A stretch of DNA of 64,000 nt from NCBI RefSeq assembly GCF_000224145.3, contig NC_020172.2:439001-503000 (forward strand). The letters run 5' to 3'. The stretch is from Ciona intestinalis (lineage: Eukaryota > Chordata > Ascidiacea > Phlebobranchia > Cionidae). Of this stretch, positions 21,797 to 34,799 are shown piece by piece. The notes below the pieces were generated by a model that was given only the letters and a program-made list of their open reading frames with translations, did no database searches and was not told the origin of the DNA. How positions within the stretch are numbered: the stretch's first letter is position 1; every line of letters starts with the position of its first letter. Position numbers and translations under genes: made by a program.

Positions 21797-24700
21797 TTAT
21801 AAGGTAGCAAAAGGGCCTATGTCGTGACGTTTGAAGCGTCGTTCCACGCACATAGTGAACGCTGGGTGGCTTGGTTTGATGGATCTTATTGAAGATTTTG
21901 GGTTGTACATATCAGGTGCTGGGACGTTTACTGTAAAGTTTGACTTGGTCATAAAATACTTACTAGTTAGTTGTAATAGAAACACACTTAATATATATGA
22001 CAATATGCTTCATTTTAAACATTCCATAAAAGCTTTTTGCATCTTTAAAAATGTATTTTATCTACAATGCTAGTTCAAACCAAGACTCATCAGAATATAC
22101 AATGCTACATAATGGAAAAAGGCTGTACTTAACTTACCCCACGAGACTTTGAACCCTGACACTCTCAGTCATTTTTATTATATCTCTTACAATATTTTTA
22201 TTGATTGTACTCACATGTGTTGACCCATACATTAGAATGCAACTTGCAACCCATAGAAAAAGCGGGTGCTCTCTTCATGACATGCTGCGTGGCCAATTCC
22301 GGTTCATACTGGTTTGAAGCGGGCAAACCTTCCAAGCCTTTTACCACCAACTGCAGGTTGTGGCGGACACCTTATCAATATGCAAGTTATAAGGAAAATT
22401 GTTTGGTTTTTAGAATAACTTAGGATATCACTTTAGAAAAATATATGCTAAGAATTTTTGAGGGTGAACTTGAGCAGTGCTCTTGCTTTAACGTAAAACT
22501 AATGACGTCATCAAGGGGAAATGCGTCCGAGAATAAGGTCATGTTTGGTCCAAAAGCACCGCTAATCAAAATCATTAGAAACAGGTGGTTTGCGGTTAAA
22601 GAGAAAACTAGTTTCTCAAAGATAGCACTAAAAACTGAAGAAAAAACAATAGAAAAGTGGCTAAATTTGTTAAAATTGTTCAAAATTTTGACAAAACAAT
22701 ACTCAAAATTTTTGTTTGTGATGCACCCTTGTATACCCTTTTGCATTGGTGCACCCCTGGCATATTTTCAGGGAGCACTGTGCACACCAGTTGAAGAGCA
22801 CTGAACTAGAGTTTTTTTAGAAGCCTTACTAAAAGAAGTTTTTTTATCCTTGTGCGACAGGTCAACAACTATCATTATAAAACATTTGCTTTGTTTCACA
22901 CAACTTGTGCTCCTGAGTTACCACATATGTAATTTTGTGGCTAATTATTACCGAACTCTTAACCATACCTCAAAATCCTTATGCCATATGAAAATACTTT
23001 TTACATTATATTTACCAATACTATGACTTGGAAACTCTGGTCTACAGGCTTGTTTTGGTCCCAGTGTCGACCTATGTTGGTAATGGGGCACTGTGGGCCA
23101 CCTCAGCTCATAGTTGGTTTTATGAGTGAATGGACTATGTGAACGAAACCAATATTTTGACCAAGCTTTCTGACCACTGCCACCTGTAATTCAAGAAATA
23201 AGTAGAAATAGAAATACAAAAATGTTTTTTGTGAGCAGTTTGTATGTCTATTCAGTGATAAAAGATTCAAATATTGTATTTGAACAACATAAAATAAACA
23301 AAAAAAGGATTTTCAACAACATAAAATACTGGGAGCCCTTTATTGTCATTAAAAACAACTTTAAAACACAAAAAAACACAAACATAATTGGAATTTTGAA
23401 ATATGGTAAAATAAACTATTTTAGAAGCAAAACGTAAAAACTAAATATACAAAATACAGACAACGTCATCTATCCCATCTCCTAGACAAGTCCCTTACTT
23501 TTTTCTGGCTCCTTTTGGCCAAAGGAGTAAGCTGGTGCATTGGTCTCATACAGGGGTTTATTTCTTGGTGAGTAAGTAGTAGGGGTGGGTCCTGACATGT
23601 CAATTCGAAGTGGGGGTCTACTTTCCATGGCTTCGTGCCAGGCTGTGAGATAGGCAAGATTATTTGCCAGTTAAAATACAAAAACAAGCTTATCGATAGC
23701 GTTTTAAACCAAAAATAAAAAATAAATCAGCTCCTATCTGTATAGCTTTAGAATTTACCATGGTGCAATTTACTTAGAACATTCTAATTAATAAAAAGTT
23801 ATTTATCCACTTACTTAGTAATTTTCCAGGAATAACCATTGAACCATGACTTAGCAGAGAACTGGGACGTTTTGGGTAATGCACTCTGTGTCTGGGTAAT
23901 AAGTTTAAATATAAAAGTTATAAAAAGAGCGACCACTATATAACATTACATCTAAACTGTGAGCTTTATCTAGTCTATTGTTGTCTGAAAGTGTAGTACA
24001 CTATGGAACGGGAGATTTACAACCTATTTAGTAACTACTAGGTTGAAGCAATGTCTGATAAGTGTCTTGCCCGTGGACACACACCTATTAGTAGTATTGG
24101 CAGTGGCGCAGCCAGAAAAAAAATAAGGAAGGGAGTTTTAATCAAAAAAATTTAAAAACAAATATTTTTTTAATTTTACTTTTTAATTTAAAAAAAATTT
24201 TTTTTTTGGTTTAAAAGGGGGGGTCGCGACCTCCTAACCCCCCTGGCTGCGCCACTGAGTATCGGTATCCGTGTTGTGCAGCGAACCACTGATTTTTAGT
24301 TTGTTTTAAACATTATAGTCAAAAAATAGTTTGAGCCTTACCTTGCAGATACAGTTGCAAGTCTTGTGTATCTCCGCTGTTGTATATACTGGTCTGATTC
24401 TCTAAGGTTATATCAATGTCACTGTTATCTCTATGTCTATCTTCTATGATACCGATATTTACCATGTTGTGTTTAAAGTAAACAATAACATAGTATATCG
24501 TGAGGGGTATAAAAAGTTAAAAATTGGTAAAACTTATTCAGTTAAATCTTTTTTTATACTTAGTGTGCTGGTTTAAAGCATCTTATAACCACAAAAGTGG
24601 TGTAAGGAATCAATACATAGCGTGTCTTAAGAATTGTGATTTTTACTTTAGTTAAGTCTGTGTTTTTTATTAACTTTTGTTTATATTTCCAACAGTACAT

Positions 24701-26500
24701 TACTGCAAATAGTTAAACTAGATATATAGTAGGATGGGGGAAGATGGGACACCTTTTCATTCTATTTTCTCGTACATTTTGGTAGTAAATAAAGAACATT
24801 CAAAGAATTATAAAACCTTGTCCTCGCGACTTTCATAGACCGTTGTTAATTGTTTAAAACACGATCAGGATATTTATATATTTTGTGCTAAAGGTGTCCC
24901 ATCTTCCCCCACCCCAATATATATTGTTAGAGAATCTAAACCCACACCTGCTGGCTTGAGAGTTAATCCATCTACTGTAGTTAGGATCAGGATGGAAACA
25001 TGGAGATTTAGGTTTGTATCCTGACACCTAATCAACACAAGGTAATTGTAAATGTAGACTACATTGTGTAGTCATACACAAAGTAGGACAAGAACAATTT
25101 GTTTTTGCCAGGAACTATTGGACTCAATAATGCAATTACCAATTAATCAATTATAACTAAAGAATAAGATGGATACATTTAAGTTTGTTAAACAAGCTTT
25201 CAAAGTGCTGTGTCGGTGTCCTGATATATTCGTTTCAAATGATATATTTGTACCAGGCGCAGGCGTTATGGCACAAGCAAATACTTGGTACTTCGAACAA
25301 ACTTATCTTAGATTAGTTTAATATAGGTATATTTAACCCAATTTACTAACACTTTTCTTAAACAGGTTGCCTTACACAATATACTTTTCTTGTCCATTGT
25401 AAAATATACTAACAGAGTAGAGTTTAATAATAAGTAATTTGGGTGTTTATTTCAATATTGGTAGTTACAGCACAGCATGATGTTTGACGTAATGAGAAAT
25501 AGCGACGCCAACAGTACAGATGGTACAAATATACCTTAAAAGGCGGTGCAAAATGTGTTGGGAAATATTTTGTCGCAGAACATTTTTAAGTCAGAATGTA
25601 TTTATTAGAGCTCGAATTGTATTATTTCAACCTACTAGGCATGCGCAGTAATGTCACGGCGCATGCGGAATAGCGCCCGGTACAAATATATCAGTCAGAA
25701 CAAATATATAAAGACACCAGTTTACAAGAATTGGATACCAAATAGCTATCAACAAATGTAGACAAAACTAAAAAAACATATATTATATGTATTTTGAAAT
25801 AAAAAACTAAGAATTCACCCTTGAAGTTGTGTTTGGAACATTTCCCTGATCTTCCTCAGGTTGATTTCCTTTTGGTGTTTTCAAATACGGAGTTTCTTGT
25901 TTTAAATCAATTCCTGTGAAAACAATTCAGGTTGATACACATAATACTTTTGTTTGGTTAATAGTTATAATTTAAAAATAGATTTTTTTTTTTTTTTATT
26001 CTTCTCTCTGTGTAGTATTGAATATGTAGACTATCCTCTTTTCTTCACAGTTACAGCAATAATAAAAAATCAATCACACAAGTATAAAATGCTTAACCGA
26101 AACTAAAATATGACATACATTATGTAGAATATTAAATAACTTTTATACGGAAGCAAATGTATTGAATGTGTAACGGTGAAAAAGTTATACACCCTACAAG
26201 GTTTTAAACAGAAGTACAAAATTTTCTGGATAAAACATGTGGCCTTATCACATCTAACAACATAATTGTTGTTGAAAAAAAATTGTTGGACCTAATTGAA
26301 AAAAAGTAACGCAGCTCACCACTATCTGCTCCATCTCTGGATGCGAGTTCTTGTTCAATTGCATCTTCAATCTTTGGATGTAAGGGAATGGAGGAGACAG
26401 AAGGAAGATTAGGAATGATGTCACCCTGCTGGATTGCTTCTAATAGCTTCCGATTTTCTTCAGTGTCGATATCAACATCCATAACAGGAGGCAAGTTCAT
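21797..26500 (-). CDS. SHIPPO / sperm-tail PG-rich repeat protein (ODF3/CIMAP-like)
   Basis: Predicted exons (minus): 26500-26320, 25913-25819, 24443-24342, 23883-23815, 23642-23499, 23183-23016, 22370-22215, 21930-21797. The repeats have the family form 'P-x-x-x-Y-x-P ... [KR]-x-P-A-[YF]-[ST]-[FM]-G': GPTPTTYSPRNKP then APAYSFGQK; TLGPKQACRPEFPSHSIG; LPASNQYEPE then RAPAFSMGCK; VPAPDMYNPK then HPAFTMCVERR. Family members line the axonemal microtubules of sperm and cilia. The N-terminus (MNLPPVMDVDIDTEENRKLL) is acidic and not recognised. The last five exons join in phase; exon 2 ends in phase 0 while the reading in exon 3 needs phase 1, so an exon or splice site between 25819 and 24443 is missing from the model. 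Which paralogue this is I cannot say. Confidence 0.7.
24000..24300 (-). repeat. Decayed SINE split by a hAT-like MITE
   Basis: The phrases 'actaggttgaagcaatgtctgataagtgtcttgcccgtggacacac' and 'gcagcgaaccactg' resemble the minus-strand SINE body and are separated by the element at 24101-24257. Confidence 0.5.
24101..24257. mobile_element. 157-bp hAT-like MITE
   Basis: Begins CAGTGGCGCAGCCAG and ends CTGGCTGCGCCACTG, perfect 15-bp inverted repeats. Flanks AGTATTGG (24093-24100) and AGTATCGG (24258-24265) form an 8-bp target duplication with one mismatch. The interior is A/T homopolymer-rich. Confidence 0.85.
24723..24923. repeat. TA-flanked palindromic MITE, best-preserved copy
   Basis: Ends 'tagtaggatgggggaagatgggacacctttt' and 'aaaggtgtcccatcttcccccaccccaa' pair as long inverted repeats. 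The interior carries 'ttggtagtaaataaagaacattcaaagaattataaaac' and 'gaccgttgttaattgtttaaaacacgatcaggata'. About 200 bp in an intron of the SHIPPO gene. Confidence 0.9.
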
Positions 26501-27352
26501 TTCTTATGCTTGTAAGCACTGGAGTGGAAATAACACTATATTGTAGATTAATATAAACCTAATAGAAACCATTACCATGTTAGGACATCCATGTTATAAC
26601 GACTGTCATTGCCGCCACACAAGGATAAATTATTTTATTTATTATTACTTATATATATATTTTTTTAAATTGACACGATACAGACAAATATTCTGTAATA
26701 ATTAGCATTTTCTTTTGCAAAAACTTTATCCATCTATTAGTAATACATGGTTCTGAATGGCGTTTACCTTTAGCATGGCAGTTGAGTTTCCAAATGTGGT
26801 CACAGGGCAAAAAGCTTCTTTTGTTCATCAAGTTAACGTATCATTTTACATTAGGCACATATCTTATTGTATGTAATTAAATGAGAAATGTAATTGTAAA
26901 CAATGACATAAATACATTGAATAACATGGGTCAACTACATTCAATCAGAAGTATTTGAAGATTACAGAACGTTGGATGTGGCAATACCACAAAACTACTA
27001 CTACACTAGTGGCTCTTATCCTAGATTTAATATACTCCATGCATTTAAAAGAGAAAACTGGAATATTGTAAATAAAGCAATCAAAGTTTTTGGGTCATAA
27101 AAAAGGTTCGGTCTTAGGCTGATTATAAACGGTAAAAAGTTGGACATCATTTTATGAGCTATTATGAATGTTACTGCATGTTTACACATATTTTTACTAC
27201 CTAACATTGCTTTATATGAAACACAACATAAGAATTTACAAATATACAATACAAACATTTGTAAAGACAAGTAGGTAATGCAGAAAAGAGTGAACAAATG
27301 AATTTTTCATATTGAACAACATTATAACAACAGTGGTCAACTAATAATTCAG
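26501..27352. other. Intergenic region upstream of the SHIPPO gene and downstream of BBS5
   Basis: Holds a short SINE-tail fragment near 26590-26640 ('ttataacgactgtcattgccgccacacaaggataaa'). No gene or clear regulatory motif was seen; short ORFs look accidental. Confidence 0.6.
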
Positions 27353-28390
27353 CTATAAAATACTCCAAAGGCTTTTCAGTGTGTATCCTGGCTTAATTGG
27401 CTCAATTGCAAGGCCCAATTCCGGACAAAAAACTGGTGGTGCTGCACTTTCATTGTTCTCATACGATGCACCATCTGCAAAATAAGCCACAGATGCATCT
27501 GTCTTAATACTGGTGTCAATATCTAAATCTTCTGTAACCGGTGCCATAATTTGACCATCATTTGCTCCACTGTCCTCATGCACAATGGACTCTTTGTGGT
27601 ATTCCACACCATAAATGGGACTTGCCGAGTAGACTCTGTGGAGGCTTTGAATCTCTTTCGCTGCCTCTTGCAGTTTCTCAATCGGGTCAATTCGAAAGCC
27701 AAGCACATAGCCCCCACTTTGCCACGTGCTTTCTATCACCATGGCATAACCGAATTTTGAGTCTCTCACTTTAACGGTCTGTATTTGAAGATACGGCACA
27801 CTAACATTAAAGCTTTCATTCATGTTAGCATGCCACACAACACGGATGTTTGTCACAAAAAATGTTCCTAGATTTCCTTGGTTGCTGGATAAATTCCAAA
27901 CCCCATTGATGCGATTGTAGATTTCCTCCTTGGGCAGCATCTTCAGTTGCTTTCCCTGTATCAGTGATCCCCTCAGCTTTAAATCCCTATACAGTTTTGT
28001 AGAGTCATATGCTTTAGACACAGACATGACAGTGACGAAAAGTCCACCTTGCTCAGAAACATCGTTGGTAAAAATAAACTCAAATTTATTACTGTTGCAT
28101 TTTGTGGAAATGCACAGAGATTCTGTTGGGCCTCTTAGTTTAGAGTTGGTTCTTCTAGTGGTAATATTATGTATACAGCCGAAACCAATAGAAAGGTTTA
28201 CTCTAGGTAGAGTATGAGAATGCCACATTATCCGTAAATTCGTCACGAGCAGTTTTCCGTTGTCCCCGTTGTTGCCTTTGGTGTCTTCTACCGAGTTAAA
28301 AGTTTGTATTACGAATTCTCCAGGTCTCATGTTCATCTGTTGCAAGCTCAGATCAAAGCGAACGTCCCTGTCTTCCCACAGAACATCCAT
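27353..28390 (-). CDS. BBS5: BBS5, BBSome subunit (intronless)
   Basis: A 345-residue single exon, against about 341 in human BBS5. It starts [15 protein letters not shown], closely matching the human start, and carries near-identical stretches [49 protein letters not shown] and [12 protein letters not shown], ending [19 protein letters not shown]. These belong to the two PH-like (DM16) domains that bind phosphoinositides in the BBSome, the coat complex for membrane traffic into and out of cilia. It is divergent to RAB33 across about 630 bp. The gene is normally intron-rich in vertebrates but is one open exon here. Confidence 0.97.
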   Translation of the reverse strand: MDVLWEDRDVRFDLSLQQMNMRPGEFVIQTFNSVEDTKGNNGDNGKLLVTNLRIMWHSHTLPRVNLSIGFGCIHNITTRRTNSKLRGPTESLCISTKCNSNKFEFIFTNDVSEQGGLFVTVMSVSKAYDSTKLYRDLKLRGSLIQGKQLKMLPKEEIYNRINGVWNLSSNQGNLGTFFVTNIRVVWHANMNESFNVSVPYLQIQTVKVRDSKFGYAMVIESTWQSGGYVLGFRIDPIEKLQEAAKEIQSLHRVYSASPIYGVEYHKESIVHEDSGANDGQIMAPVTEDLDIDTSIKTDASVAYFADGASYENNESAAPPVFCPELGLAIEPIKPGYTLKSLWSIL

Positions 28391-29019
28391 GTTAATTTTA
28401 GACTTACCTCAACTTTAATTAATTTCAATGCAATCAATACTAAACCAACTAAATATGCGTCGATTGCAACCCAGGTAACTAACTGCGTACGCTACCGCCG
28501 CTCGTGGCATAGTTTGCTCTGTCTATGAGCTTATATTACCAAACACCACAACAATGTGTTGACATTGCAATTTTCTTTGAGAACTTTAACGATTCGTTTT
28601 TTTTTCTGAGTATTTTGATCGGATTAATTTAGGTGTAACATTATGATACAAAACGTAACGTTGTGACGTGTCTTAGAAGAGGAGAATAAGAAGTTCTTAA
28701 GTGAGAAAAACAGAACAATTATTGTAATTTGAAAGGTAACGGTGTATTGTACGTAAAACTATATGCATGCAAAATTCATTCTTGTGTTTTTTATTAGTAT
28801 GCACTGTTTATATTTATTATTTATATAAACACTTACAATAGATCATAAGTAATATGTATTTATGCTTAGATACTAAGATGTATAGGTCTTAATAGTTAAA
28901 ATTAACAATTAAGCATATCAATTTTATTTGACAAAGTAAAGCCTATAAATTTGTTTGTTTTACTAATTTTAAAACAATAAAATATTTATCTATATATATA
29001 TATACACTTATTTAAACAG
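28391..29019. promoter_or_regulatory. Shared divergent upstream region of BBS5 and RAB33
   Basis: 629 bases between two divergent ATGs. AT-rich, with no clear TATA box or conserved motif that I can name. It ends in 'acacttatttaaacag' immediately before the RAB33 ATG. Confidence 0.5.
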
Positions 29020-29676
29020 ATGTTGCAATCTGAAAAAGGGAGCCCTACGTTGCCCAAAAGAGTCTTCAAAATCATTGTAATTGGGGATTCAGATGTTGGT
29101 AAAACATGTCTCACATATCGATTTTGTACGGGTAAGTTCCCTGAAAAAACTGAAGCAACAATTGGTGTGGATTTTCGGGAACGAACTCTGGACATTGATG
29201 GGGAACAGATAAAGCTACAACTTTGGGACACTGCAGGGCAGGAAAGGTTTAGGAAGTCTATGGTACCTCACTACTACCGCAACGTGCATGCTGTGGTTTT
29301 TACCTATGATGTCACAAAAGGTCGATCCTTTCAAGGCCTTCCGTCCTGGATAGAAGAATGTGAACGCTACTCTCTTAATGCATCTGAAATACCACGAATA
29401 CTGGTAGGGAACAAATGTGACCTTAAAGACCAGGCGGAAGTGGACACAAATTCAGCAACACGCTTTGCTGACGCTAACTCTATGCCCTTGTTTGAAACCT
29501 CCGCAAAAGCAGATAGCGAAATGGGCAACATTGAAGCTATATTTCTCACAGTTGCTCATAAACTTAAGTCACAAAAGCCAATGATGAAGCAGGACTACCC
29601 GAACATGAAAAGAGCCACAGTGCTCTCAGTGGACAAAGAGGTCCTTCGTACAAATGAAGCACCTTGTAGTTGTTGA
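29020..29676 (+). CDS. RAB33B: Rab33 small GTPase (intronless)
   Basis: A 218-residue Ras-superfamily GTPase. The P-loop is GDSDVGKT, switch I contains TIGVDFRER, then [14 protein letters not shown] and ETSAK follow. The run [20 protein letters not shown] and [18 protein letters not shown], with SWIEECERY, is diagnostic of Rab33. It ends CSC, a CxC double-prenylation signal. Rab33 acts at the Golgi and, by binding ATG16L1, in autophagy. Vertebrates have RAB33A and RAB33B; this single gene may predate that split, so the letter is uncertain. An AG 3' splice site abuts the ATG (29018-29019), implying a 5' leader exon or trans-splicing. Confidence 0.93.
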   Translation: MLQSEKGSPTLPKRVFKIIVIGDSDVGKTCLTYRFCTGKFPEKTEATIGVDFRERTLDIDGEQIKLQLWDTAGQERFRKSMVPHYYRNVHAVVFTYDVTKGRSFQGLPSWIEECERYSLNASEIPRILVGNKCDLKDQAEVDTNSATRFADANSMPLFETSAKADSEMGNIEAIFLTVAHKLKSQKPMMKQDYPNMKRATVLSVDKEVLRTNEAPCSC

Positions 29677-30663
29677 TTTGTTGCAATACAAACAAACTGT
29701 AAAGCCAATTTTTAGATTGTGCACTTACGTATTAAATGTAAATTTGTGGCTTTGTGAACTTAAAATCAATTTTACCAAGCTCCTATTTTAACAATTAGCT
29801 AAAGATTTCACCAGTATTTCCACATTTATCTCAAATTACAACTTTTTATCTTTTTTGGGCGCTCCTAATTTTAATGGATGAATTGATCATTGCAGACATA
29901 AAGAGGCAATATTTTTGTGCAATCACTTCCAAGTATACTAAAGGTTTATCCATATCTACATAACTTTTAAACTTACACAAAACACATTGGTTTAGTCTTA
30001 GTATTTATAATATATACATAGCTAACAGCTTTACTTGTAAGGGTTTATTATATGTTTCTTTTGTGTTTTCCTTACAATCCTTGCTTACACTTAATTATTT
30101 TTATGGCTTACTTGTGATATTTGCTCAAACCGAAACAAGTACATCTACATAGAACAAGATTTAACTCTGGGTCTGGATAATGTACAAAAAAATTAAGCCA
30201 TTCCTTTGATAAATTGGCTCTCCTTTTTCTGCTTATAACATAAGGCAATCGTGCTAGCTGTGTAGATATTATTATCATTGTGCCAACATAGTTCTTCTTC
30301 ATGTAACAAAACCAGTTTTAACTTGAACTAACCAAAATACTGTGGAAACTGAATAGTCTCTTGTCCCATACCTGGTTATGATATTTTATATGTTGCCACA
30401 GTTTATTGGGGACATGAAATATGTTATAAACAGTTCTGAAAAGTGTAAACCCCAGTGTATAGAGTCCTATAAAAGTGCCGAAACTTATTTTAGGATTTGT
30501 AAAAACATTTTAATATCTGTCACTTTGTGCAGAAACACAGATATTTGTATATTACCATGCTCAAATTGGACATATTGTAATACCGAATCGATTTATGTTG
30601 TTTTATGTATTGCCAGGTTGATAGCTATAGGATAATTATTTGTGTAACACTGTATTGATTAAA
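29677..30663. other. Intergenic region between RAB33 and XPB
   Basis: Nearly 1 kb of AT-rich sequence. I see the 3' region of RAB33 and a candidate lone 3' splice site (tgccag, 30611-30616) before XPB, but no other gene or repeat. Confidence 0.55.
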
Positions 30664-33048
30664 ATGGGAAAACCAAAAGTAAAGAAAGGAAAGAAGAGGA
30701 AAGATCCAGAAGACGACCCAGACTTCTATGAGGATGAAGATGACTTTGAGGATGACCAAGAAGTTCAAGCAAAAGCTGTAGTCCCAGCGGCTGCTGGAAG
30801 GAATATTGACAGCAACACTACTACAGCATCGAGTGCTCTTTTAGATAAGTTCGGAGCCAAGGACTACCGTTCCAACATGGAGATGAAAAAGGACCACGCT
30901 TCCAGGCCTTTATATCTTGCTCCTGATGGTCATATCTTCTTGGAGTCATTTTCACCAGTATACAAGCATGCTAGGGACTTTTTGATCGCAATTTCGGAGC
31001 CGATTTGTCGTCCAAAATTCATCCATGAATTTCGTCTTACCCCATACTCACTTTATGCTGCTGTCAGTGTAGGTTTGGATACCGAAGATATAATTGAGTA
31101 TCTAGGTCGACTCAGTAAGACCTCCATTCCTCCTGGTATAGTAGAATTTATACGTCTTTGTACCCAAAGTTACGGTAAAGTGAAACTTGTGCTAAAGCAC
31201 AACAAATATTATGTTGAGAGCTCACATGTGGATGTTATACAAACATTACTAAGAGATCATGTGATTGCAAGTTGTAGAAAAGCTGTAACTGAAGAAGAAA
31301 ATGGAGAAGCTACTACTTCAGGTGGTTTACAAGTGTCTACACTTGTTAGCAAGCAAGCTTTGCAGGTGAACAAACCATCAAACAATGCTGAGGAAGGACA
31401 AACAGCAGAGGATCAGAATGAGTCTGCGGTTCCAAAGGATATATATGACTTTTATGAACAAATAGATAAAGACGATGAAAACGCAACTGAAGAAACGCAA
31501 GTTGTTTCATTTGAAGTAAATCAAGAGATGGTGGAAACTCTGCAGAAACGTTGTATAGAATTAGAATACCCCCTGCTTGCGGAGTATGACTTTCGTAATG
31601 ATACAATCAATAAAGACTTAAAAATAGACCTCAAACCAACTACTGTGCTACGTCCCTATCAGGAGAAAAGTTTGAGGAAGATGTTTGGAAACGGGAGAGC
31701 CAGGAGTGGAGTCATTGTTCTTCCTTGTGGAGCAGGAAAGACACTTGTTGGAGTGACTGCAGCTTGTACTGTAAGGAAACGATGTATGGTCCTCTGTACA
31801 TCTGGTGTCGCTGTTGAGCAGTGGAGATCTCAGTTTAAGATGTGGTCAACTGCGGATGACAGCATGATATGCAGGTTTACTTCAGATGCAAAGGACCGCC
31901 CTCATGGATGCAGCATTGCGATTAGCACTTATTCCATGATGGGGCATAGCATGAAGAGGTCCTATGAGTCAGAGAAAGTTATGGAATGGATTCGAAGCCA
32001 GGAATGGGGTCTTATTGTGCTTGATGAGGTACACACTATACCTGCAAAGCAGTTTAGGAGGGTGTTAACCGTTGTGCAGTCTCATTGCAAACTGGGCCTT
32101 ACTGCGACATTGGTAAGAGAGGATGACAAAATTTCTGACTTAAATTTCTTGATTGGTCCAAAACTGTATGAAGCAAACTGGATGGAGCTACAGAACGGTG
32201 GATTTATTGCAAGGGTGCAATGTGCAGAGGTCTGGTGTCCAATGACCCCTGAATTTTATCGGGAGTACTTGAGTATTAGGTCAAGAAAACGCTTGCTGCT
32301 TTATGTAATGAATCCAAACAAGTTCAGAGCATGTCAGTTTCTTGTTCGTTTCCATGAGCGCAGGAATGATAAAATTGTGGTGTTTTCCGACAATGTTTTT
32401 GCATTGAAAGAGTATGCTGTAAGAATGGGGAAACCATACATTTATGGTCCCACAACGCAAGGGGAAAGGCTGCAGATCCTTCAGAACTTTATTCACAACC
32501 CTAAAGTGAACACCATCTTTATCTCAAAGGTGGGTGACAACTCTATTGATCTTCCAGCTGCAAATGTCCTCATTCAAGTGTCATCACATGGAGGTTCTCG
32601 AAGGCAGGAGGCGCAGAGACTTGGAAGAATTCTTCGTGCCAAAAAAGGATCACTAGCGGAAGAGTATAATGCCTTTTTCTATTCTTTGGTGTCCCAAGAT
32701 ACTGTTGAAGTTGCATATTCCACAAAGCGTCAAAGGTTTTTAGTAGACCAGGGATATTCATTTAAAGCAATCACTCATCTAACTGGAATAGATGAAGAAG
32801 AGCAACTTGCCTTTACCACCAAGGATGAACAGCATGCTCTTCTTCAGAAAGTCCTCGCTGCGAGTGATCTTGACGCAGAAGAGGAAATGGTTCCAGGAGA
32901 ATTTGGAGTTGGAGATAAAGGCAAGGGAGGATTCCGAAGAGCGGGAGCAATGAGCTCCATGTCTGGGGCGGATGACTCCGTTTATATGGAGTACCGAAAA
33001 ACAAAACAAAGAAAAGGTGTTCATGACCTTTTCAAACAATTTCGATAA
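30664..33048 (+). CDS. ERCC3: ERCC3/XPB, TFIIH DNA helicase-translocase (intronless)
   Basis: XPB is the 3'-5' ATP-dependent translocase of TFIIH, opening promoters for RNA polymerase II and acting in nucleotide-excision repair. The start chosen is the second Met ([13 protein letters not shown]), which aligns with the human basic N-terminus; an in-frame ATG at 30640 is upstream. About 794 residues against 782 in human. Motifs visible: [21 protein letters not shown], Walker [14 protein letters not shown] (DEVH box), [19 protein letters not shown], the RED-like [16 protein letters not shown], and motif [19 protein letters not shown]. It ends [18 protein letters not shown]. One uninterrupted exon; COPS4 follows 288 bp downstream on the same strand. 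Confidence 0.98.
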   Translation: MGKPKVKKGKKRKDPEDDPDFYEDEDDFEDDQEVQAKAVVPAAAGRNIDSNTTTASSALLDKFGAKDYRSNMEMKKDHASRPLYLAPDGHIFLESFSPVYKHARDFLIAISEPICRPKFIHEFRLTPYSLYAAVSVGLDTEDIIEYLGRLSKTSIPPGIVEFIRLCTQSYGKVKLVLKHNKYYVESSHVDVIQTLLRDHVIASCRKAVTEEENGEATTSGGLQVSTLVSKQALQVNKPSNNAEEGQTAEDQNESAVPKDIYDFYEQIDKDDENATEETQVVSFEVNQEMVETLQKRCIELEYPLLAEYDFRNDTINKDLKIDLKPTTVLRPYQEKSLRKMFGNGRARSGVIVLPCGAGKTLVGVTAACTVRKRCMVLCTSGVAVEQWRSQFKMWSTADDSMICRFTSDAKDRPHGCSIAISTYSMMGHSMKRSYESEKVMEWIRSQEWGLIVLDEVHTIPAKQFRRVLTVVQSHCKLGLTATLVREDDKISDLNFLIGPKLYEANWMELQNGGFIARVQCAEVWCPMTPEFYREYLSIRSRKRLLLYVMNPNKFRACQFLVRFHERRNDKIVVFSDNVFALKEYAVRMGKPYIYGPTTQGERLQILQNFIHNPKVNTIFISKVGDNSIDLPAANVLIQVSSHGGSRRQEAQRLGRILRAKKGSLAEEYNAFFYSLVSQDTVEVAYSTKRQRFLVDQGYSFKAITHLTGIDEEEQLAFTTKDEQHALLQKVLAASDLDAEEEMVPGEFGVGDKGKGGFRRAGAMSSMSGADDSVYMEYRKTKQRKGVHDLFKQFR

Positions 33049-33310
33049 TGACATTGCATTTCTCCCAAACTCTTCTTTACGTTTCTTATATCTTCAGTTT
33101 CTTGCGAAACTTAACAGTGATTTTCTTTCCCTGTTTTTTTTTGTTTGTGTGTGTCTCTTCTCTATTTAATTTTTTTAATACATATTTCACATGTAAATTA
33201 CTGCCAACTTATCTAGTATCTACTGTAAATGCTGGAAATTAAAAATCAATGTAACTGACTAACCATGATGGTAAAATACGAAAATAAATTGTAATATCAC
33301 AAACTGCTAT

Positions 33311-33315
33311 TTCAG
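33311..33315 (+). promoter_or_regulatory. Lone 3' splice acceptor before COPS4 (candidate trans-splice site)
   Basis: 'aaactgctatttcag' ends at 33315, 21 bases before the COPS4 ATG. With no coding intron in the gene, this fits spliced-leader addition or a 5' UTR intron. Confidence 0.5.
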
Positions 33316-33336
33316 ATTTAGTAGTAGGTTGTAAAA

Positions 33337-34566
33337 ATGGCTGTTAATGTGAAAGCTGATCTTACTGTATTAGGTCAAGCAGCCAGCTGCTCACACAAGG
33401 ATTTAACTGAGAGATATCAACAAATCCTAGAACGATGCTTTGCTATGGAGGACCAGGAGCGAATTCCGGCACTCAAAGCATTCGTAGATGCTATGATGAA
33501 TGAAAATGTGAGCCAAATGAGGTCCAGACAGCTCCTCACTTCGTTTTGTGGTCAGCTAACACAGATGGGAAATGCTGCTTGTAAAGAGGTGTCACTATTT
33601 GCATTGGAAAGAATTCAACCAAGGGTCATATCATTTGAAGAGCAGGTCTCCCAGATAAGACAGCATCTTGCGAGCATCTTTGAAGAAGAGGAGAACTGGA
33701 GGGATGCTGCTCTTATGCTCGTTGGAATCCCTGTAGAATCAGGGCAGAAGCAATACAGTCTTGATTATAAGCTTAAGACTTATCTTACTATCGCTCGGCT
33801 TTATTTAGAGGATGAAGATCCTGTGCAAGCTGAGATGTATATTAACAGAGCGTCGCTTTTACAAAACGAGACTGCAGACGAACAGTTGCAGATTCACTAC
33901 AAGGTTTGCTATGCACGAGTGCTTGACTATAGAAGAAAGTTTCTAGAAGCAGCTCAGAGATACAACGAACTATCATATAAAAGTGCAATCCATGAGACTG
34001 AACAGACTAAAGCTCTTGAGAAGGCTTTAAACTGTGCAATTCTTGCTCCAGCAGGACAGCAGCGATCCAGGATGCTAGCAACATTGTTTAAAGATGAGAG
34101 ATGCCAGCTTCTTCCATCATTTGGGATCCTGGAGAAGATGTTTCTTGATCGGATTATAAAGTCAGACGAGATGGAAGAGTTTGCTCGTCAGTTGATGCCA
34201 CATCAGAAAGCGATCACTGCCGATGGCTCCAACATCCTCCACAGAGCAGTCACGGAGCACAACCTCTTATCAGCAAGCAAACTCTACAACAACATCCGCT
34301 TCACGGAGCTAGGAGCGCTTCTTGAGATCCCTCATCAGATGGCGGAGAAGGTAGCATCCCAAATGATCTGTGAGAGCCGGATGAAAGGACACATCGACCA
34401 GATTGATGGGATAGTTTTTTTCGAGCGACGAGAAACTCTTCCAACCTGGGATGTACAAATCCAATCTCTTTGCTTGGAAGTAAACTCTATTGTAGACAAA
34501 ATATCAGCTGTACACCAGGACTGGGTTAATCATAAAATGGAACTGCTTATGTCAAACACTAATTAA
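33337..34566 (+). CDS. COPS4: COPS4, COP9 signalosome subunit 4 (intronless)
   Basis: A 409-residue protein, against about 406 in human CSN4. It is all-helical with TPR-like repeats and a C-terminal PCI/winged-helix region; recognisable stretches are [80 protein letters not shown] and [15 protein letters not shown]. The COP9 signalosome removes NEDD8 from cullin-RING ligases. Same strand as XPB and 288 bp from it, so co-transcription is possible but not shown. Confidence 0.97.
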   Translation: MAVNVKADLTVLGQAASCSHKDLTERYQQILERCFAMEDQERIPALKAFVDAMMNENVSQMRSRQLLTSFCGQLTQMGNAACKEVSLFALERIQPRVISFEEQVSQIRQHLASIFEEEENWRDAALMLVGIPVESGQKQYSLDYKLKTYLTIARLYLEDEDPVQAEMYINRASLLQNETADEQLQIHYKVCYARVLDYRRKFLEAAQRYNELSYKSAIHETEQTKALEKALNCAILAPAGQQRSRMLATLFKDERCQLLPSFGILEKMFLDRIIKSDEMEEFARQLMPHQKAITADGSNILHRAVTEHNLLSASKLYNNIRFTELGALLEIPHQMAEKVASQMICESRMKGHIDQIDGIVFFERRETLPTWDVQIQSLCLEVNSIVDKISAVHQDWVNHKMELLMSNTN

Positions 34567-34799
34567 TAATTTCTTATTTTTAAATGTAGTGCTCACATCT
34601 TGTATCTGATATTTGCAATACCATTCTTCTCACTCACACAACAAAAATAAATTTAAGATTGGAAATGTTAGACCATTGTGACCTCGGTTACAATGATGTG
34701 GCAAGATATTTACTTTCTTGTTTGGAATGTAATTGTTTCATTACTTTTATTTCTCAGCTCCTTTCTTAAAGATAGAATGTGTGAAAAGTGTTAAAAATA

